This document shows, piece after piece, positions 1-11,322 of a DNA stretch of 64,000 nucleotides. How positions within the stretch are numbered: position 1 is the first letter of the stretch; every line of letters starts with the position of its first letter. A model generated the notes under the pieces. That model saw nothing but the letters and a program-made list of their open reading frames with translations, was not told the DNA's origin and ran no database searches. Both the position numbers and the translations under genes were made by a program. Origin of the DNA: Portulaca oleracea. Its lineage: Eukaryota; Streptophyta; Magnoliopsida; Caryophyllales; Portulacaceae. Location: assembly GCA_029582165.1 (NCBI GenBank), contig CM055889.1, forward strand, positions 15,432,841-15,496,840. Reading direction: 5' to 3'.

Positions 1-1132
1 GCGTTGGTCGGAGACATCTAGACGTTGTTCGGCATTGTCGTCGCCCAAATGAATCACGACGCTGTGGGGTTCGTTCCCGTGACGGTATAGTGTTCGCGTC
101 TTGTGCTTCTCCAAGAATTCCATCTTTCGTAGGCGAACACCGTCGATAGGATCGGGGAAAAAGCGGGGAGTCCACTTGCTTAGATAGGACTCGAACCCTT
201 GCTTCCGTAGGAAATGAGTGATGATGTGACCCATACCAATACTCATGTTCTGGATTTCGAGACTTATTTCCCGAAGGCAATGGAGGATGCACGAGCCAGT
301 GTTGACCCGTCGACCGTTGATCACATTATAGAGGACGAAGAGGTCGTCTTTCCGGATGCTTGAACGCCCGGCGTCCGGCCAAAAACAGAGTTCGAAATGA
401 TGCGGTGGAAGATGCGGACGCTCAGATTACAGAAATCCCTAGCCTTGGAGTTGCTTGGGCAATAGTACTTTGTTCGTTGTGATCGAACCCTCGAGTAACG
501 TCTCCTCCAGCAAGTGAGTGCTTTCATAGCTTCTTGTTCATCGAATTTGACGCACTCGCCGTAGGGTATGCCGTCCTCGGGAAGGCCTAGAGCGTTGCAT
601 AAGTCCTTGAGTGTACACTCAACCTCCTTTTTGTTCCCGATGTATGAAAAGGAGGCGTTGGATGTGCCGTCTTCCTTTACCACCAAAGAGCTGAGGAATT
701 CGAGCACCGGTTGCTCAATGATCGGTTCGTTGATTGTGGCGAAGACTTCCCATCCCATGACTTTGATGAAGAAGTCCATGCTCAGTTTACAGAAAACATC
801 CCTTGCCGTCTCCTCATGATAGAGATCCGGAGCACAAATTTTTCGCTTCTTTAGCCGCTCATACCGTGCCTTGTGCATATCGTCCCGAAAATTGACCTTA
901 ATTTAGAGGTCGCATTGAATAATCGAGGCCGGTTGACCCTTGTACTGAGTTTTATCGGGCTCAGTCGAGGTTGATGGAGCGGGGGTTGATTTCGGCTCAG
1001 TCCGGGAACGTTTCGCTCGACCCATTGGATACTCTGCAAGAAAATCAACCACCAAACACCGAAACACAAAACCAAAACCCCAAAAATCCCGAGCAACACG
1101 AATTCACAATCAACCACAAGATTCAATCCCAA
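1..1132 (-). pseudogene. Env-position ORF of Athila element (plant transposon-domain protein), broken and partial
   Basis: Two minus-strand ORFs (1132-851 and 878-321) and an uninterrupted-looking stretch in another frame down to base 1 make up one coding region. The second ORF has the look of the plant retrotransposon-associated domain found downstream of Athila pol: a basic start, an 'eFlsSL' segment, an 'LPEDGIPYGE' segment and a tail resuming as 'INGRRVNTGS'. A frameshift lies around 330-390, and the first ORF joins the second by a further shift. The first ORF has one hydrophobic segment (residues about 10-35), which could be a membrane span, as proposed for env-like plant ORFs. Its function in plants is unknown. 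The C-terminus is outside the window. Confidence 0.65.
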
Positions 1133-2372
1133 AAAACAAGCAATACACTCCCAATCTCAGCAATATCAACCAAAAATTCAAACTCCAAACTCAATCAATT
1201 CATCCAACCAAACCCATAAGCAATTCACACAAAATTCAACCAAGAGTTCACCAACAACACTCCCAACAATCAATTTCAATCCAAAATTCCAACCCCAAAC
1301 TCCACTTACTCACCCAACCAAGACCCAACAAGCAATTTCACAATATTCAACCCAAGTAAACTAGAAATCTAGTGTTTAATCATCAATAAATCAAGGAATA
1401 TCTGGATTGAAAACTTTGAGAGCTTCCCTTGAGAGATTCGAGCCCCACAAGGAACAAGAGGTCTGAAATTTGCTTGAAGAAGACCCAAAAAGTGTCGAGC
1501 AATCAACAGCTAGGGTTCGAATTGTAGGAGAGAGTTGGGAGAAATGGAGGAATTGGTGGTGGGTTTGTCGAATTTTGGAAGAGAATTCGAGTTTTAGGGT
1601 TTGGTGAGGGTTTTCGAAGGTGAGAGTGAGGAAGAAAGTGAAAGAGAAATGAGGGGGAAATGATATTGAACCCCCGACATATCGTAGGTTTTCGATAGAC
1701 CGTGGCCACTACATTGGACCGTGGGCACGGTGTGATTCGGGTGAGGGGAAAAAGAAGGGAAAAAGCAGGGCGGAGACCGTGGCTGCAGTGAACCTCACCG
1801 TGGTCATGGTGATGTTCGGGACCAAAATTTCCAAGAATCATACTGCGATGAGACCGTGGCTACGGTGACTTCCACCGTGGTCACGGTGATCTGCGGCTTG
1901 GCTAAACTAGGAGCAACTTTGAGTATGCTGACCGTGGCTGCGGTGACTTCCACCGTGGGCATGGTCCCTTTCGGTCCATCTCCAGCATTTACAAGGCTCA
2001 AAACTTGGAGAAAAAATGTTAAGTCCTAAAATCTACCCTCTTGTCATCCACTCCCTTTTCTTTCTCGCTCAATTTTTTTATTCAAGGACACTCTCTCAAC
2101 ACTCAAAGACACTTTCAAACCCCGACTCTCATTGAACCACTCACGATTTTTTCTTCTTTTCAAACTTTTCTGATTTTTTTTTTCATTTTTATCTCTAAAT
2201 TTTTTTTCTTTTCTAATAAGATAAAACAAAGGAAGAAGAAAGGCACTAAAATAAAGGAAATAAAAATGAAAGAACTAAAAATTGAAAGAAAACACTAAAA
2301 GAGGGGGAAGTAGTTCATACCTCTCCCGGGTGCTTGTTTTGTAGGTCCTAGCTCGACCTTTTCCGATGCTTT
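1133..2372. other. Non-coding spacer between integrase and env-position ORF
   Basis: About 1.2 kb inside the Athila element. It holds an A/C-rich stretch (1040-1350), the palindromic-word array described separately (1690-1975) and a pyrimidine-rich T-tract region (2060-2220) that becomes A/G-rich to 2290. The short ORFs here show no family resemblance and follow the base composition, so I treat none as a gene. Confidence 0.5.
1690..1975. repeat. Tandem array of about four 80-bp units built on ACCGTGG...CACGGT inverted words
   Basis: Units start near 1698, 1772, 1852 and 1930. Each holds a pair of short inverted words of the ACCGTGG/CCACGGT type separated by two or three bases, and the spacing between units is about 75-80 bp. 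The block is clearly more G+C-rich than the rest of the element. Arrays of such words are familiar in non-coding parts of plant Ty3/gypsy elements, but their role is unknown. Confidence 0.7.
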
Positions 2373-3487
2373 TCAATCTTCAAAATCCGCGAGGTATGTC
2401 ACAACCATCCCGACATATTCCTCGCCCATGATGTATGGTTTGAGTTTCGACGAGTTTGCTTTGAAACACTTTCCTCGGGCATCTTTCAACTCGACTACTC
2501 CGGCGGGAAGAATTCTCACGATTTCAAATGGCCCAAACCACCGTGATCTCAATTTCCCAGAGAATAACTTCAGCCTTGAGTTGAAAATGAGAACCCTATC
2601 GCCTACCATAAACTCACGTCGGTTCAGCCTCTTGTCATGCCATGCTTTCGTTCTCTCCTTATAGATCTTGTTGTTCTCATATACATGACGCCTCAACTCC
2701 TCAAGTTCTTCTAATTGAAATAACCGACTACCTCCGGCCGCCTTGAGATCGAAGTTCAACTTCTTGATTGCCCACATGGTTTTGTGCTCAAGTTCTACGG
2801 GGAAGTGACATGCCTTCCCGTAGACAAGACGGTAAGGAGTAGTACCGATCGGTGTCTTAAAAGCGGTGCGGTATGCCCACAAGACTTCATCTAATTTTTT
2901 CGCCCAATCTTTCCTTGAAGAGCTAACCGTCTTCTCTAAGATCTCCTTGATGGCACGGTTTGAGATTTCCACTTGACCTTGTGTTTGTGGATGGTAAGGG
3001 AGTCCCTTTTATGCTTGATGCCGTACTTCTCCAAGAGAGACTCGAATCTCTTTTCGATGAAATAGGAGCCGTTGTCGCTAATGATGACCCGTGGAATGCC
3101 AAATCTTGGGAATAGGGTCTTTTTCAAGAATTTCGAAACGGATTTCCCATCGCATCTTACACATGATATGGCCTCGACCCACTTTGTGACATAGTCCACC
3201 GCCACTAGAATGTATTGGAAACCCCTTGACGACGGGAAAGGACCCATGAAGTCCAATCCCCACACATCGAAGGCTTCCACCTCAAGAATATAGTTCAATA
3301 GTGCTTCATTCTTCCGGGAGATGTTACCGTACCTTTGACACCTATCACATTGCTTGACATGCAAGTGGGCGTCACGAAAAAGAGTCGGCCACCAATAGCC
3401 GGTTTGCGAAACCCTCGCCGCCGTCTTTTGGGGGCCACCGTGACCTCCCACCGGAAATTCGTGATAATGGGTCAAGATAGATTGCAC
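2373..3487 (-). pseudogene. Athila integrase, split into two frames
   Basis: The first ORF (3487-2936) has the zinc-binding HHCC region: a histidine pair near its start ('HYHEF', 'GHGG') and a CDRC pair. The catalytic core follows, with the first Asp in 'GLDFMGPF' and the second in 'ISDNGS'. A frameshift near 3000 then diverts the frame. The catalytic Glu region resumes in the second ORF (2972-2373) as '[11 protein letters not shown]', followed by the C-terminal domain with 'RSRWFGPF'. The normal enzyme joins retroelement cDNA into the chromosome. The upstream pol frame also shifts into this one at about 3480. Non-functional as it stands. Confidence 0.88.
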
Positions 3488-6474
3488 TTCACTCTCGGGA
3501 ATACATCCTGGTACATCCCGTCATTGCAAAGACGGAAAAGGAAAGGGTCATCCCAAAAGTAATGCTTCATGTCGTGGAGGAATTTCTTCTTTTGATGATG
3601 GTTCAAGTGTTGAGGGATCACTTCGCTCGCCAAATAATTCACAATATCCGCATACCAAGGATGTGAGTTGATAGCCAAGAGTCTCTCATCCGGGAAAGCA
3701 TCTACAATTGGTTGGGTGTCTTCCAAGTCGACAAGAATCCTCGAAAGGTGATCGGCTACGACATTCTTCGTGCCCGCCTTGTCGCGGATTTCCAAATCAA
3801 ATTCTTGCATAAGCAAGACCCAACGTATAAGTCTCGGTTTTGTCTCCTTCTTTCCCATCAAGTATTTGATAGCGGCATGATCCGTGTAGACTACCACCTT
3901 AGAGAACATGAGGTATTGCCAGAATTTGTTGAGCGCAAAAACGATCGCTAAAAGCTCCTTTTCCGTGGTGGTGTAGTTCCTTTGGGCGCTATCAAGCGCA
4001 TAGCTTGCGTAATAGATGACCCTTGGCTTCTTGTCTATTGTTTGGGTCAAACACGCTCCCACGGCGAAGTCGCTCGCATCGGCCATAATCTCGAAGGGTA
4101 GCGTCCAATCCGGAGGCTGAACTACCGGAGCGGAAATCAAAGCTTGCTTCAACCTATAAAATGACTCAAGGCACTCATCAGTGAAAATGAAAGGGGCATC
4201 TTTGCACAAAAGGTCAATTAGAGGTCGAGCAATTTTTGAAAAATCCTTGACGAACCGGCGATAAAAACCGGCATGGCCAAGGAAACTACGCACCCCCTTA
4301 ACAGAAACTGGGGGTGGTAGGCGCTCTATAACCTCAACCTTAGCCTTATCCACTTCGATGCCCTTAGAAGAGATTAAGTGACCCAGAACGATACCTTGTT
4401 CCACCATGAAGTGGCATTTCTCCCAATTCAGAACTAGATCCACTTCCTCACAACGAGTTAACACTTTCTCCAGATTTAGCAAACAGTCATCGAAAGAATT
4501 ACCGTACACAGAAAAATCATCCATAAAGACATCCATGCATTTTTCAATGAAATCGCTAAAAATAGCCATCATACAACGCTGAAAAGTCCCAGGGGCATTA
4601 CATAAACCAAATGGCATGCGACGATAAGCAAATGTCCCATATGGGCAAGTGAAAATGGTTTTTTCTTGATGCGAGGGGTGGATTGGAATTTGAAAGAACC
4701 CCGAGTACCCATCCAAAAAGCAAAAATGCGAATGACCCGCCAACCGTTCTAACATCTGGTCAATAAAGGGAAGGGGGAAATGGTCCTTCTTTGTTACTTT
4801 GTTTAATTGGCGGTAATCGATACACATCCGCCAACCGGTGACGGTCCGGGTACTAACTAGTTCTTTCTTGTCATTTTCAATTACGGTCAATCCACCCTTC
4901 TTGGGTACGCACTGAACTGGGCTTACCCATTCTCTATTTGCGATGGGGAAGATGATCCCAGCAGCTAACAACTTTATTACTTCCTTTTTAACCACTTCTT
5001 GCATGTTGGGATTTAAATGACGTTGGGGTTGCCTAGTAGGCTTGGCATCTTCTAGAAAATCAATCGAGTGCATGCATATGGAAGGGGATAAACCTTTCAA
5101 ATCTTCTATCCTATAACCCAATGCACCCCTATGTTTCCTAAGCAAATCAAGCAACTTGGACAATTCAAAATCATTCAAATACGCATTCACAATGACAGGA
5201 TAAGATTTCTCATCATCCAAGAAAGCATATTGGAGGGAAGGAGGTAAAGATTTAAGCTCTAAAGGAGTAGAAGATTGAATTTGAGAAGAAGACATACCTT
5301 TGAAGATCGCATCTTGAATTTCCATGCACTCCATATAAGGCTCATCAATAATAATCTCCTTATGCATGGGTGAAGAGTCAAGAAGGTTGGTGAAGAAAGT
5401 AATGTCGGTGCCGTCGGTCTCAAATTGGAAAGACTCCAATAAGCAAGCTCCCAAGGGATCATCCCAAATAGATTCAAGAAAATGGGAGTCCTCAATATAC
5501 TCATCAACAAGGAACTCCATCATATCAATGGCATAGCATGAATCCCCATACGAAGGACCTTTCAATGACCCCTCAAGTTGAAAAATTATGCTTTCATTCC
5601 CGACATTCAACGACATGCTTCCATTCTTCACATCGATAATGGCTCCCGCCGTAGCAAGGAACGGCCTTCCCAAAATAATGGGGATGTTGTTGTCTTCCTC
5701 TATCTCCAAGATCACAAAATCACAAGGAATCAAAAACCGCCCCACTTGGACCGGGATGTCTTCCAATATTCCCAACGGTCTTCGCACGGAACAGTCGGCC
5801 AATTGAAGGTTAATTGTTGTAGGAGCAAGATCGTCAAGGTTTAACTTCTTGCATATCGAATAAGGCATGACGCTTACGCTTGCTCCTAGATCACAAAGGG
5901 CACGGCCAATCCGCATATCACCAATGGTGCATAGAATGGAAAAACTTCCGGGGTCGGCTAATTTCTCCGGTGATTTGTTATCGATAATTGCACTACAATC
6001 CGCCGTCAAATGGATCGTAGATTTCTCTTGAATTCTTCTCTTGCTCGTGAGAAGCTCCTTCAAATGCTTCTTGAAGGGCAGAACTTGAGAAATGGCATCA
6101 AGAAATGGAATGTGCACTTGAAGCTTCTTGAGCATCTCAATAAATTTTGAAAACTTTGCATAGGATTTTGGCTTTGCTAACCGATCGGGAAAAGGGACCG
6201 GTGGTAGCTTTGGCCTCTCAATAGTTTGGATTGGTTCTTCTTCCACCATCTTTCCTTTCCCTTTCCTTAACTTCTCCATCTCCTCTCTTTCTTTACTAGA
6301 TTCTCCCAATTCATCCTCATGTGCTCCCTCAACTTCCTCACCCAATACTAACTCACTTTCCCGCTTTTCCAACAAATCTTCCTCCTCCGAGATATCCACC
6401 ACGTCACCTTCCTTGTCACCCAAGACCTCCTCTCCCACCATTCTAGGTCCATCGATCTCCTTGCCACTCCTCAA
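3472..6474 (-). CDS. Athila pol: aspartic protease, reverse transcriptase, RNase H (1000 codons open)
   Basis: An open frame of 1000 codons. Residues 1-100 are charged, Glu-rich linker. The aspartic protease follows, with its active site DLGAS at residues 195-199 and the flap-side ILGRPFL at 267-273. Reverse transcriptase runs from about 485 to 690: 'PVQCVPKKGG', 'MCIDYRQLN', 'MPFGLCNAPGTF' and the catalytic FMDDFS at 650-655. RNase H follows from about 770 with the catalytic 'MADASDFAVG', then 'TEKELLAIV' and 'VYTDH'. All visible catalytic residues of RT and protease are present, so this part may be fairly young. It begins at the RSGKE motif that normally continues in frame from gag. A normal polyprotein would run on into integrase, but here a frameshift ends it early. 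Confidence 0.9.
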   Translation of the reverse strand: MRSGKEIDGPRMVGEEVLGDKEGDVVDISEEEDLLEKRESELVLGEEVEGAHEDELGESSKEREEMEKLRKGKGKMVEEEPIQTIERPKLPPVPFPDRLAKPKSYAKFSKFIEMLKKLQVHIPFLDAISQVLPFKKHLKELLTSKRRIQEKSTIHLTADCSAIIDNKSPEKLADPGSFSILCTIGDMRIGRALCDLGASVSVMPYSICKKLNLDDLAPTTINLQLADCSVRRPLGILEDIPVQVGRFLIPCDFVILEIEEDNNIPIILGRPFLATAGAIIDVKNGSMSLNVGNESIIFQLEGSLKGPSYGDSCYAIDMMEFLVDEYIEDSHFLESIWDDPLGACLLESFQFETDGTDITFFTNLLDSSPMHKEIIIDEPYMECMEIQDAIFKGMSSSQIQSSTPLELKSLPPSLQYAFLDDEKSYPVIVNAYLNDFELSKLLDLLRKHRGALGYRIEDLKGLSPSICMHSIDFLEDAKPTRQPQRHLNPNMQEVVKKEVIKLLAAGIIFPIANREWVSPVQCVPKKGGLTVIENDKKELVSTRTVTGWRMCIDYRQLNKVTKKDHFPLPFIDQMLERLAGHSHFCFLDGYSGFFQIPIHPSHQEKTIFTCPYGTFAYRRMPFGLCNAPGTFQRCMMAIFSDFIEKCMDVFMDDFSVYGNSFDDCLLNLEKVLTRCEEVDLVLNWEKCHFMVEQGIVLGHLISSKGIEVDKAKVEVIERLPPPVSVKGVRSFLGHAGFYRRFVKDFSKIARPLIDLLCKDAPFIFTDECLESFYRLKQALISAPVVQPPDWTLPFEIMADASDFAVGACLTQTIDKKPRVIYYASYALDSAQRNYTTTEKELLAIVFALNKFWQYLMFSKVVVYTDHAAIKYLMGKKETKPRLIRWVLLMQEFDLEIRDKAGTKNVVADHLSRILVDLEDTQPIVDAFPDERLLAINSHPWYADIVNYLASEVIPQHLNHHQKKKFLHDMKHYFWDDPFLFRLCNDGMYQDVFPRVKCNLS

Positions 6475-6635
6475 AGTAATCGCATTAAGTTGCCCCTTCG
6501 GGTTAGGTTGGGATTAGCTAGGCAAAGATTGGATAGGTTGAGATTGTTGTGCCAATTGAGCCAATAATAACTCGAGATTCTTAATGCGAGCTTGGTCTTT
6601 TTCTCGGTCTAAGGCCATCTTTTCTTGAGATAAGG

Positions 6636-7928
6636 CTATCTTCTCTTGAGATAGGACCAATTTTTGGAGGGTTTGGTCAAGGGTTTCTTGTTGTGGTGGT
6701 TTGGGTGCTTGGGAAGATTGACCTTGGTGAGGATTTTGGTGGTGGTTTTGGTGGTATTGGCGGCGATTTTGATTTGGGAAACCGGGTTTTGGTTTAGGGG
6801 AGCTTGTTGGTTGTAGGCGTAATTCCCACGAGGATGGATGGGGATTTGATTGGTATAAGAGAGGTTATTGTTGGGATAAATGGCTTGAACTTGCTCGGTT
6901 TGATACTCTTCACATCGCTTCAAAGAATGTGGCCCTCCACAAAAATCACATACCAAGACTTGGGCATCCGGGATAAGCATAGGTACTTCTTGAGCCGACT
7001 TTACTTGCCTCGTGGTTTCCTCCAAAGCTGCCTTTTGTTGCATCTCAAGAACGGCATTCATGAGAAATTTGATAGTAGGATTGCTTTCTAGAGGAGGACC
7101 ATCTCTTGGACCACGGCCACCTCCCCAATGAGGAGAGTTTTGAGATAGCTCATGAAGAAATACGTTTGCTTCCTCCGCCGTCTTCTTGAGGAACATGCCC
7201 CTAGAGGCATGATCGATGGATTCTCGCAAAGAGCTACTCAACCCGGAATAGAAGTGATGCAATAATAACCAATCCTCAAGATTATGGTGTGGACACCTCC
7301 ATTGGAGACCTTTGAATCTCCCCTATGCTTCGAATAACGACTCATCGGGCTCTTGCTTCAAGCTCATGATGGCTTGCCTCAACCGACACTTCTCATCATT
7401 GGGGAAAAACCTTTAAAGAAAGTCGCGGCTAAGGGCATCCCATGTTGAATAAGTTCCGGGTGGACACGTGTTGAGCCATAATAATGCTTTCCCCTTCAAA
7501 GTAAGAGGGAAAACTTTCAGCTTCATGTATTCGGCGGAAACTCCATTCATTTGTACGAAGCCGATGCGTTGCTCGAATCTATTGATGTGGTCAATAGGAT
7601 TTTCATGCTCTCCTCCATGGTACGGGGTGTTCTCAAATATCCCCAACAAATATGGCTTGAACTCGAACGATGCATTCGGTGGTAATTCTGGTAATATGAT
7701 GGGATTGCCTCCCGTACCCGACGATGGTAAGGAATATGATGCTAAGGTACGGGGTGGATCTTGCTCTCCGTCAGACATTAGAATTTCGATCGTCTCCCGC
7801 TCCCTTTGTTGTCTTCTTCGTCTCGAGCCGTCGTTAGCTTGGCGAATAATACTCTCCGGATTCGGGTTCGGTGGAGTTATAGGAGTTTGGCCTCGTCGAG
7901 ATCGAGTCCGCATGCACAAAAGGAACAA
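6636..7928 (-). pseudogene. Athila gag with zinc knuckle, interrupted
   Basis: The first part (7928-7413) is the retrotransposon gag core: a basic Arg-rich start, then 'HINRFEQ' and 'KGKALLWLN', matching the plant gag family. Between 7412 and 7263 the frame has stops, and the gag continues as 7262-6636 with 'HHFYSGLSSSLRESID' and an Athila-style zinc knuckle, CDFCGGPHSLKRC (C-x2-C-x3-H-x4-C). Gag forms the virus-like particle and packages RNA. The stretch 6635-6475 continues at low quality to the RSGKE start of pol. The in-frame stops make it non-functional. Confidence 0.88.
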
Positions 7929-8150
7929 ACAGAAGAATCAAATTTCCAATAACCAAGGATAACAAAATCTCTAGCAGTGAAATGATCTTAAACAACCTAA
8001 AGACAAAGAGCTAAGCAAGGTGCGCTTGCTCCACGGTTTTATCGTTCTTCCACAGGGAGCTAAGGGCCTTAGCCGCAGCTAGTTGACTCTAGGTATGGTT
8101 TACGATCATGAGAGGTTGAAAGACTTTAGGGTAAAAACAGCACAAACACA
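7929..8150 (-). other. Untranslated leader side of the Athila element, no primer-binding site seen
   Basis: Upstream of gag on the minus strand. I looked for the tRNA-complementary primer-binding site that should follow a 5' LTR (in many Athila elements a tRNA-Asp-type match) and saw none. The element therefore seems to have lost its 5' LTR or been joined to the adjacent copia fragment. Confidence 0.4.
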
Positions 8151-9125
8151 CTATGTTTAGTCAAAAGGGTGAAACAATGGGTGTCGGCAAAACAAGATGC
8201 ATTTCTTGCTTAGTACTCTCAATGTGGCCTATGTGCTTAACATTGTGATTTCTCCCAAGGCGGTTCAATCCCCTTCAACCGAGAAGGCAAGCATCTTCAA
8301 CCGAGAAGGCAAGCATCTTCAACCGAGAAGCCTTCTACGGAATCAATCGACAAGACATCCAAGGATGGTGATAAGAGCAAGACAAAGGTGAAGACAAGTT
8401 GCCTATGTAAGATGCGGAGGCTACTCGGTAAAGGCTAAAGATGGAGGATGACAACTACATATGTAGAGGATGCATTCTCAATGGGGTGACCGATATTCTC
8501 TTCGATGTCTATCAACATGTTGAGATGGCCAAGAAGCTTTAGGAGATGCTTGAAGCTAAGTATATGTCAGAAGATGCATCAAGTAAGAATTTCCTTGTTA
8601 GCCAATTCATGAAGTTTAGGGTGGATGATAATAGGAAAATTCTAGATCAATTTCATGAGATTCAACATGAGTAACTTTAAGCAACACATGCAACTTAAAC
8701 ATGGATGAATTCTATAATCGTATCTTCTATCATTGGCAAGTTACCCTCTTCTTGGAATGAGACTAAAGGACACTCATGCACCGGAAAGAGGCTATGTCTC
8801 TTGAACTTGAAGGATTAACTAACCATCTTCGGATTGAAGAAGAGTTACGTCTACAAGATGGTAGCAAAGAGCAATCTAAGGTCCATATGGTGCAAGAGAA
8901 TAAGGGAACGAGAATAAGAATAAAAGCCACAACAAAACTAGCAAGGGAAGTGAAAAGCCTAAGTAAGTTTGTTGGGAATGTGGCAAGAGAAAGAGAGAGT
9001 GTTACCAATAGAAAAAGAAGCATGGTCTTTTAAATAAAGATACATTTAAAGGCAAGAACAAGGAGAAGGAACCTGATTCCTCTGTGGCTATGATTAAGGA
9101 TCAAATCAATATGGTCTCCATGGTG
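8150..9125 (+). pseudogene. Ty1/copia gag remnant
   Basis: Read across several frames, the stretch matches the copia gag family. 'KMHFLLSTLNVAYVL' is near 8195, 'SSKNFLVSQFMKF' near 8580-8620, 'KLPSSWNETK' near 8740, 'LTNHLRIEEELR' at 8815-8850, and a degraded zinc-knuckle region ('FVGNVARERES', where the normal reading would be a Cys-rich CWECGK) near 8965-9000. A 22-bp block containing 'aaccgagaaggcaagcatc' is repeated around 8276-8330. The frames are broken many times. No pol follows. The opposite-strand ORF 8763-9023 is only a shadow. Confidence 0.75.
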
Positions 9126-9127
9126 GT

Positions 9128-9180
9128 CACACACATACATGCGCGCGCGCGCACACACACAGACACACACAGACACATAT
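9128..9180. repeat. CA/CG dinucleotide microsatellite
   Basis: An imperfect run of (CA)n, (CG)n and CAGA blocks that marks the end of the recognisable copia gag homology. The short alternating CG run could favour Z-DNA. Confidence 0.9.
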
Positions 9181-11170
9181 AACGATGTTGATCAATGGAG
9201 AGATTAAGGTATGCATGTTCTTTTTCTTTTTTTGGTAATCAATTCAATATTGTTATGATAAATTCCATTGACATTAAAGATAAACCGTTTTCCTGACCAA
9301 GTTAATATTTTTAAGGTTTTCCACTTGTGTTTGCATCCGATACCGTTCAAGTGGTTTCTGAGCATTATGACTCAATTTGTGCGGTTAACTCAATCACATT
9401 CTCATTCGAGACACTTCTCCCCATTTTGTTAGGGATGAGTTCAATTTGATTTGTTGGAGAGGGGAAAGGGGTTAAAGGAGTTTTATTAATTGTTGTTTAC
9501 ATAGGATCACTCGCATGCATGACCATGCTTTTGTACATTCTTTTTGTGTGCAAATCATAAGACCAAACTCACTTATATTCATGACCACACATATGTAATA
9601 CATAAAGACACGCTTTTAAGAAGTGATCTAGCATGGATTGTTCCTTAACCGATATAATTACCCCTTTGACAGCTTTGGGCATGCTCCAACATCAAGCTAT
9701 TTTTGATAACTTTCAAAATATTCTTCCCTCATTTTTATTTCATATTATATTATACTGTAACTTGGGTTATTAATTCTCATCACTTCTATTTAAGTGAGAT
9801 TTTTTTAGGGTTGAATATTGTTTTTAGTGGTGATTGTATATCCTGTTGATTTTTTTTTTTTTTGGGGGGGGGGGGGGTTTCATATCTGAGTGTTCCAAAT
9901 TTTCTTGTCAGAGACTGAATATCTCTTGGATGCTACAAGATTACTAACAAATAAAAATCATTGGTACATGTGCATGTCATGACATAGTAGGGAAGGGAAT
10001 GAAACTATACACTGGACCTAAAGTGATGAACAAAGCATCGGATAGGAGACCTACTACATTTACATTTCTAAATGGACATCGAGAAGCACAACTCAATTGA
10101 CGACTAGCTACTATTGTCATCACATAGGAGAATTTTGTTTGTCTTATTTTTTCTCCTTAAGTACAACTTACTATTGTTTGTTTTATAATGTGTTGAGAAT
10201 GCATATTATACATTATACATAATATAAGCCCAACTTTTTAGCTCATCTGTCAAGTTTACATGCTATCATGCACACATTATATATAAAGTTGCTTTTATCT
10301 GAGGAGGTAACATGGAAGATAAGAGGCCCATCAATTGGATTATTTAGATCGAGTTTGGGTTATGCTTGGGTGAACGAAATTTAGGTTGGGATTGGATTGG
10401 GTTTGGGTTCGGTAATTTTTGAGTCAAAAACACACCTCTATTAGTTATAACCAAGACCTAGAACAAACTTAAATATGATTTTCCAATATTTGGACCCATA
10501 TTTCCAATGATCAATTTGTATATTAGGACAAACATTGATAATTTTGCCTTTGATGTTCAGATAACATACTTGGATGGTCATATTACATAATTAAATAAAC
10601 AAAATTAATCATAAATTGAGAGTACATATTACATCACAGGTAATATAAGCCAAATTTTTGCTCACAAATTAGGCTTAGTATGGTCAATTTTTGGTTGTTC
10701 TAATAGACTGAACCTAAATTTTTCCTAAAATCCATTTGACCTAGATTCAGTTTAATCGAACTTGAATCGGTTCAAATCATTTGGGTTATTTAAATCAGGC
10801 CTGAGCTGAGTCATATTTGGATTAACAAGGTTTAGGTTGAGTTGGGTTTGCGGTTGAGTCTAGGCTCACTTTGGATTGTTGGAGTAACATCGGAATATCA
10901 CACATGTATTTGTTATTTATTGTCACTGCAATGCGCAAATATTTGTTAATTAAGATCATAGTTATTCAAATCTCGATCCTCATCTACGATCCTGCGATTT
11001 TATGATCCAAAATGCTTAGTGTGATTCTACTATTCATATTCTAATATACGATTCTATGTGGATTAGTTTCAATCCTAACTACCATATAGATCTGAGTTAG
11101 GATCTCAATTTGAAGATATTAATAAAATTGGTTATACATAAATCTGGGCGGAAAATAGAAAAGAAGGGAA
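9181..11170. other. Intergenic DNA, no gene seen
   Basis: AT-rich, with no ORF of note. A 13-T run followed by a 14-G run sits at 9851-9877. The stretches around 10360-10420 and 10740-10880 are rich in GGGTT/GGTTT words, of the kind left by decayed non-autonomous transposons, but no boundaries can be drawn. Confidence 0.5.
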
Positions 11171-11174
11171 GGAG

Positions 11175-11182
11175 TATTTATA
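11175..11182 (+). promoter_or_regulatory. Possible TATA box of the TXNDC9-like gene
   Basis: The sequence TATTTATA lies about 140 bp before the start codon at 11323, a plausible distance for a short 5' UTR. There is no direct evidence of the start site. Confidence 0.35.
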
Positions 11183-11322
11183 CTGTATTTTAATTTTTGC
11201 GTGACAGCTATTTGGTTTTGAAAGCCCGGGCCTTAAAAGTTGATATTGCATCTTCACATCTCCCCCTTACTCGCAGAGTAATCGGTCGGCGTTGCTGCTG
11301 CTGTTCCCCAAATCAATTGCAA

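Larger units (their letters stand above)
1..8150 (-). mobile_element. Athila-type Ty3/gypsy LTR retrotransposon, degraded, left end outside window
   Basis: On the minus strand the order is gag (7928-6636), protease-RT-RNase H (6474-3472), integrase (3487-2373), a non-coding spacer, and an env-position ORF (1132-1). This gag-pol-extra-ORF order, the RSGKE start of pol and the FMDDFSVYG form of the RT catalytic box are typical of the Athila clade. The 3' LTR would lie left of base 1. No 5' LTR or tRNA primer-binding site is visible to the right of gag: the leader runs into an unrelated copia gag near 8150. Several stops and frameshifts make it non-autonomous, although the central 1000 codons are still open. 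The right boundary is approximate. Confidence 0.9.

Noticed and set aside
568..819. Plus-strand ORF over the env-position gene
   Set aside because: Antisense shadow of the minus-strand retroelement ORF.
2041..2298. Possible polypurine tract and LTR start after integrase
   Set aside because: Coding homology to the env-position ORF continues beyond it to base 1, so the 3' LTR must be further left.
9128..9180. Possible CRISPR-like or regulatory array
   Set aside because: Simple dinucleotide repeat without unique spacers.
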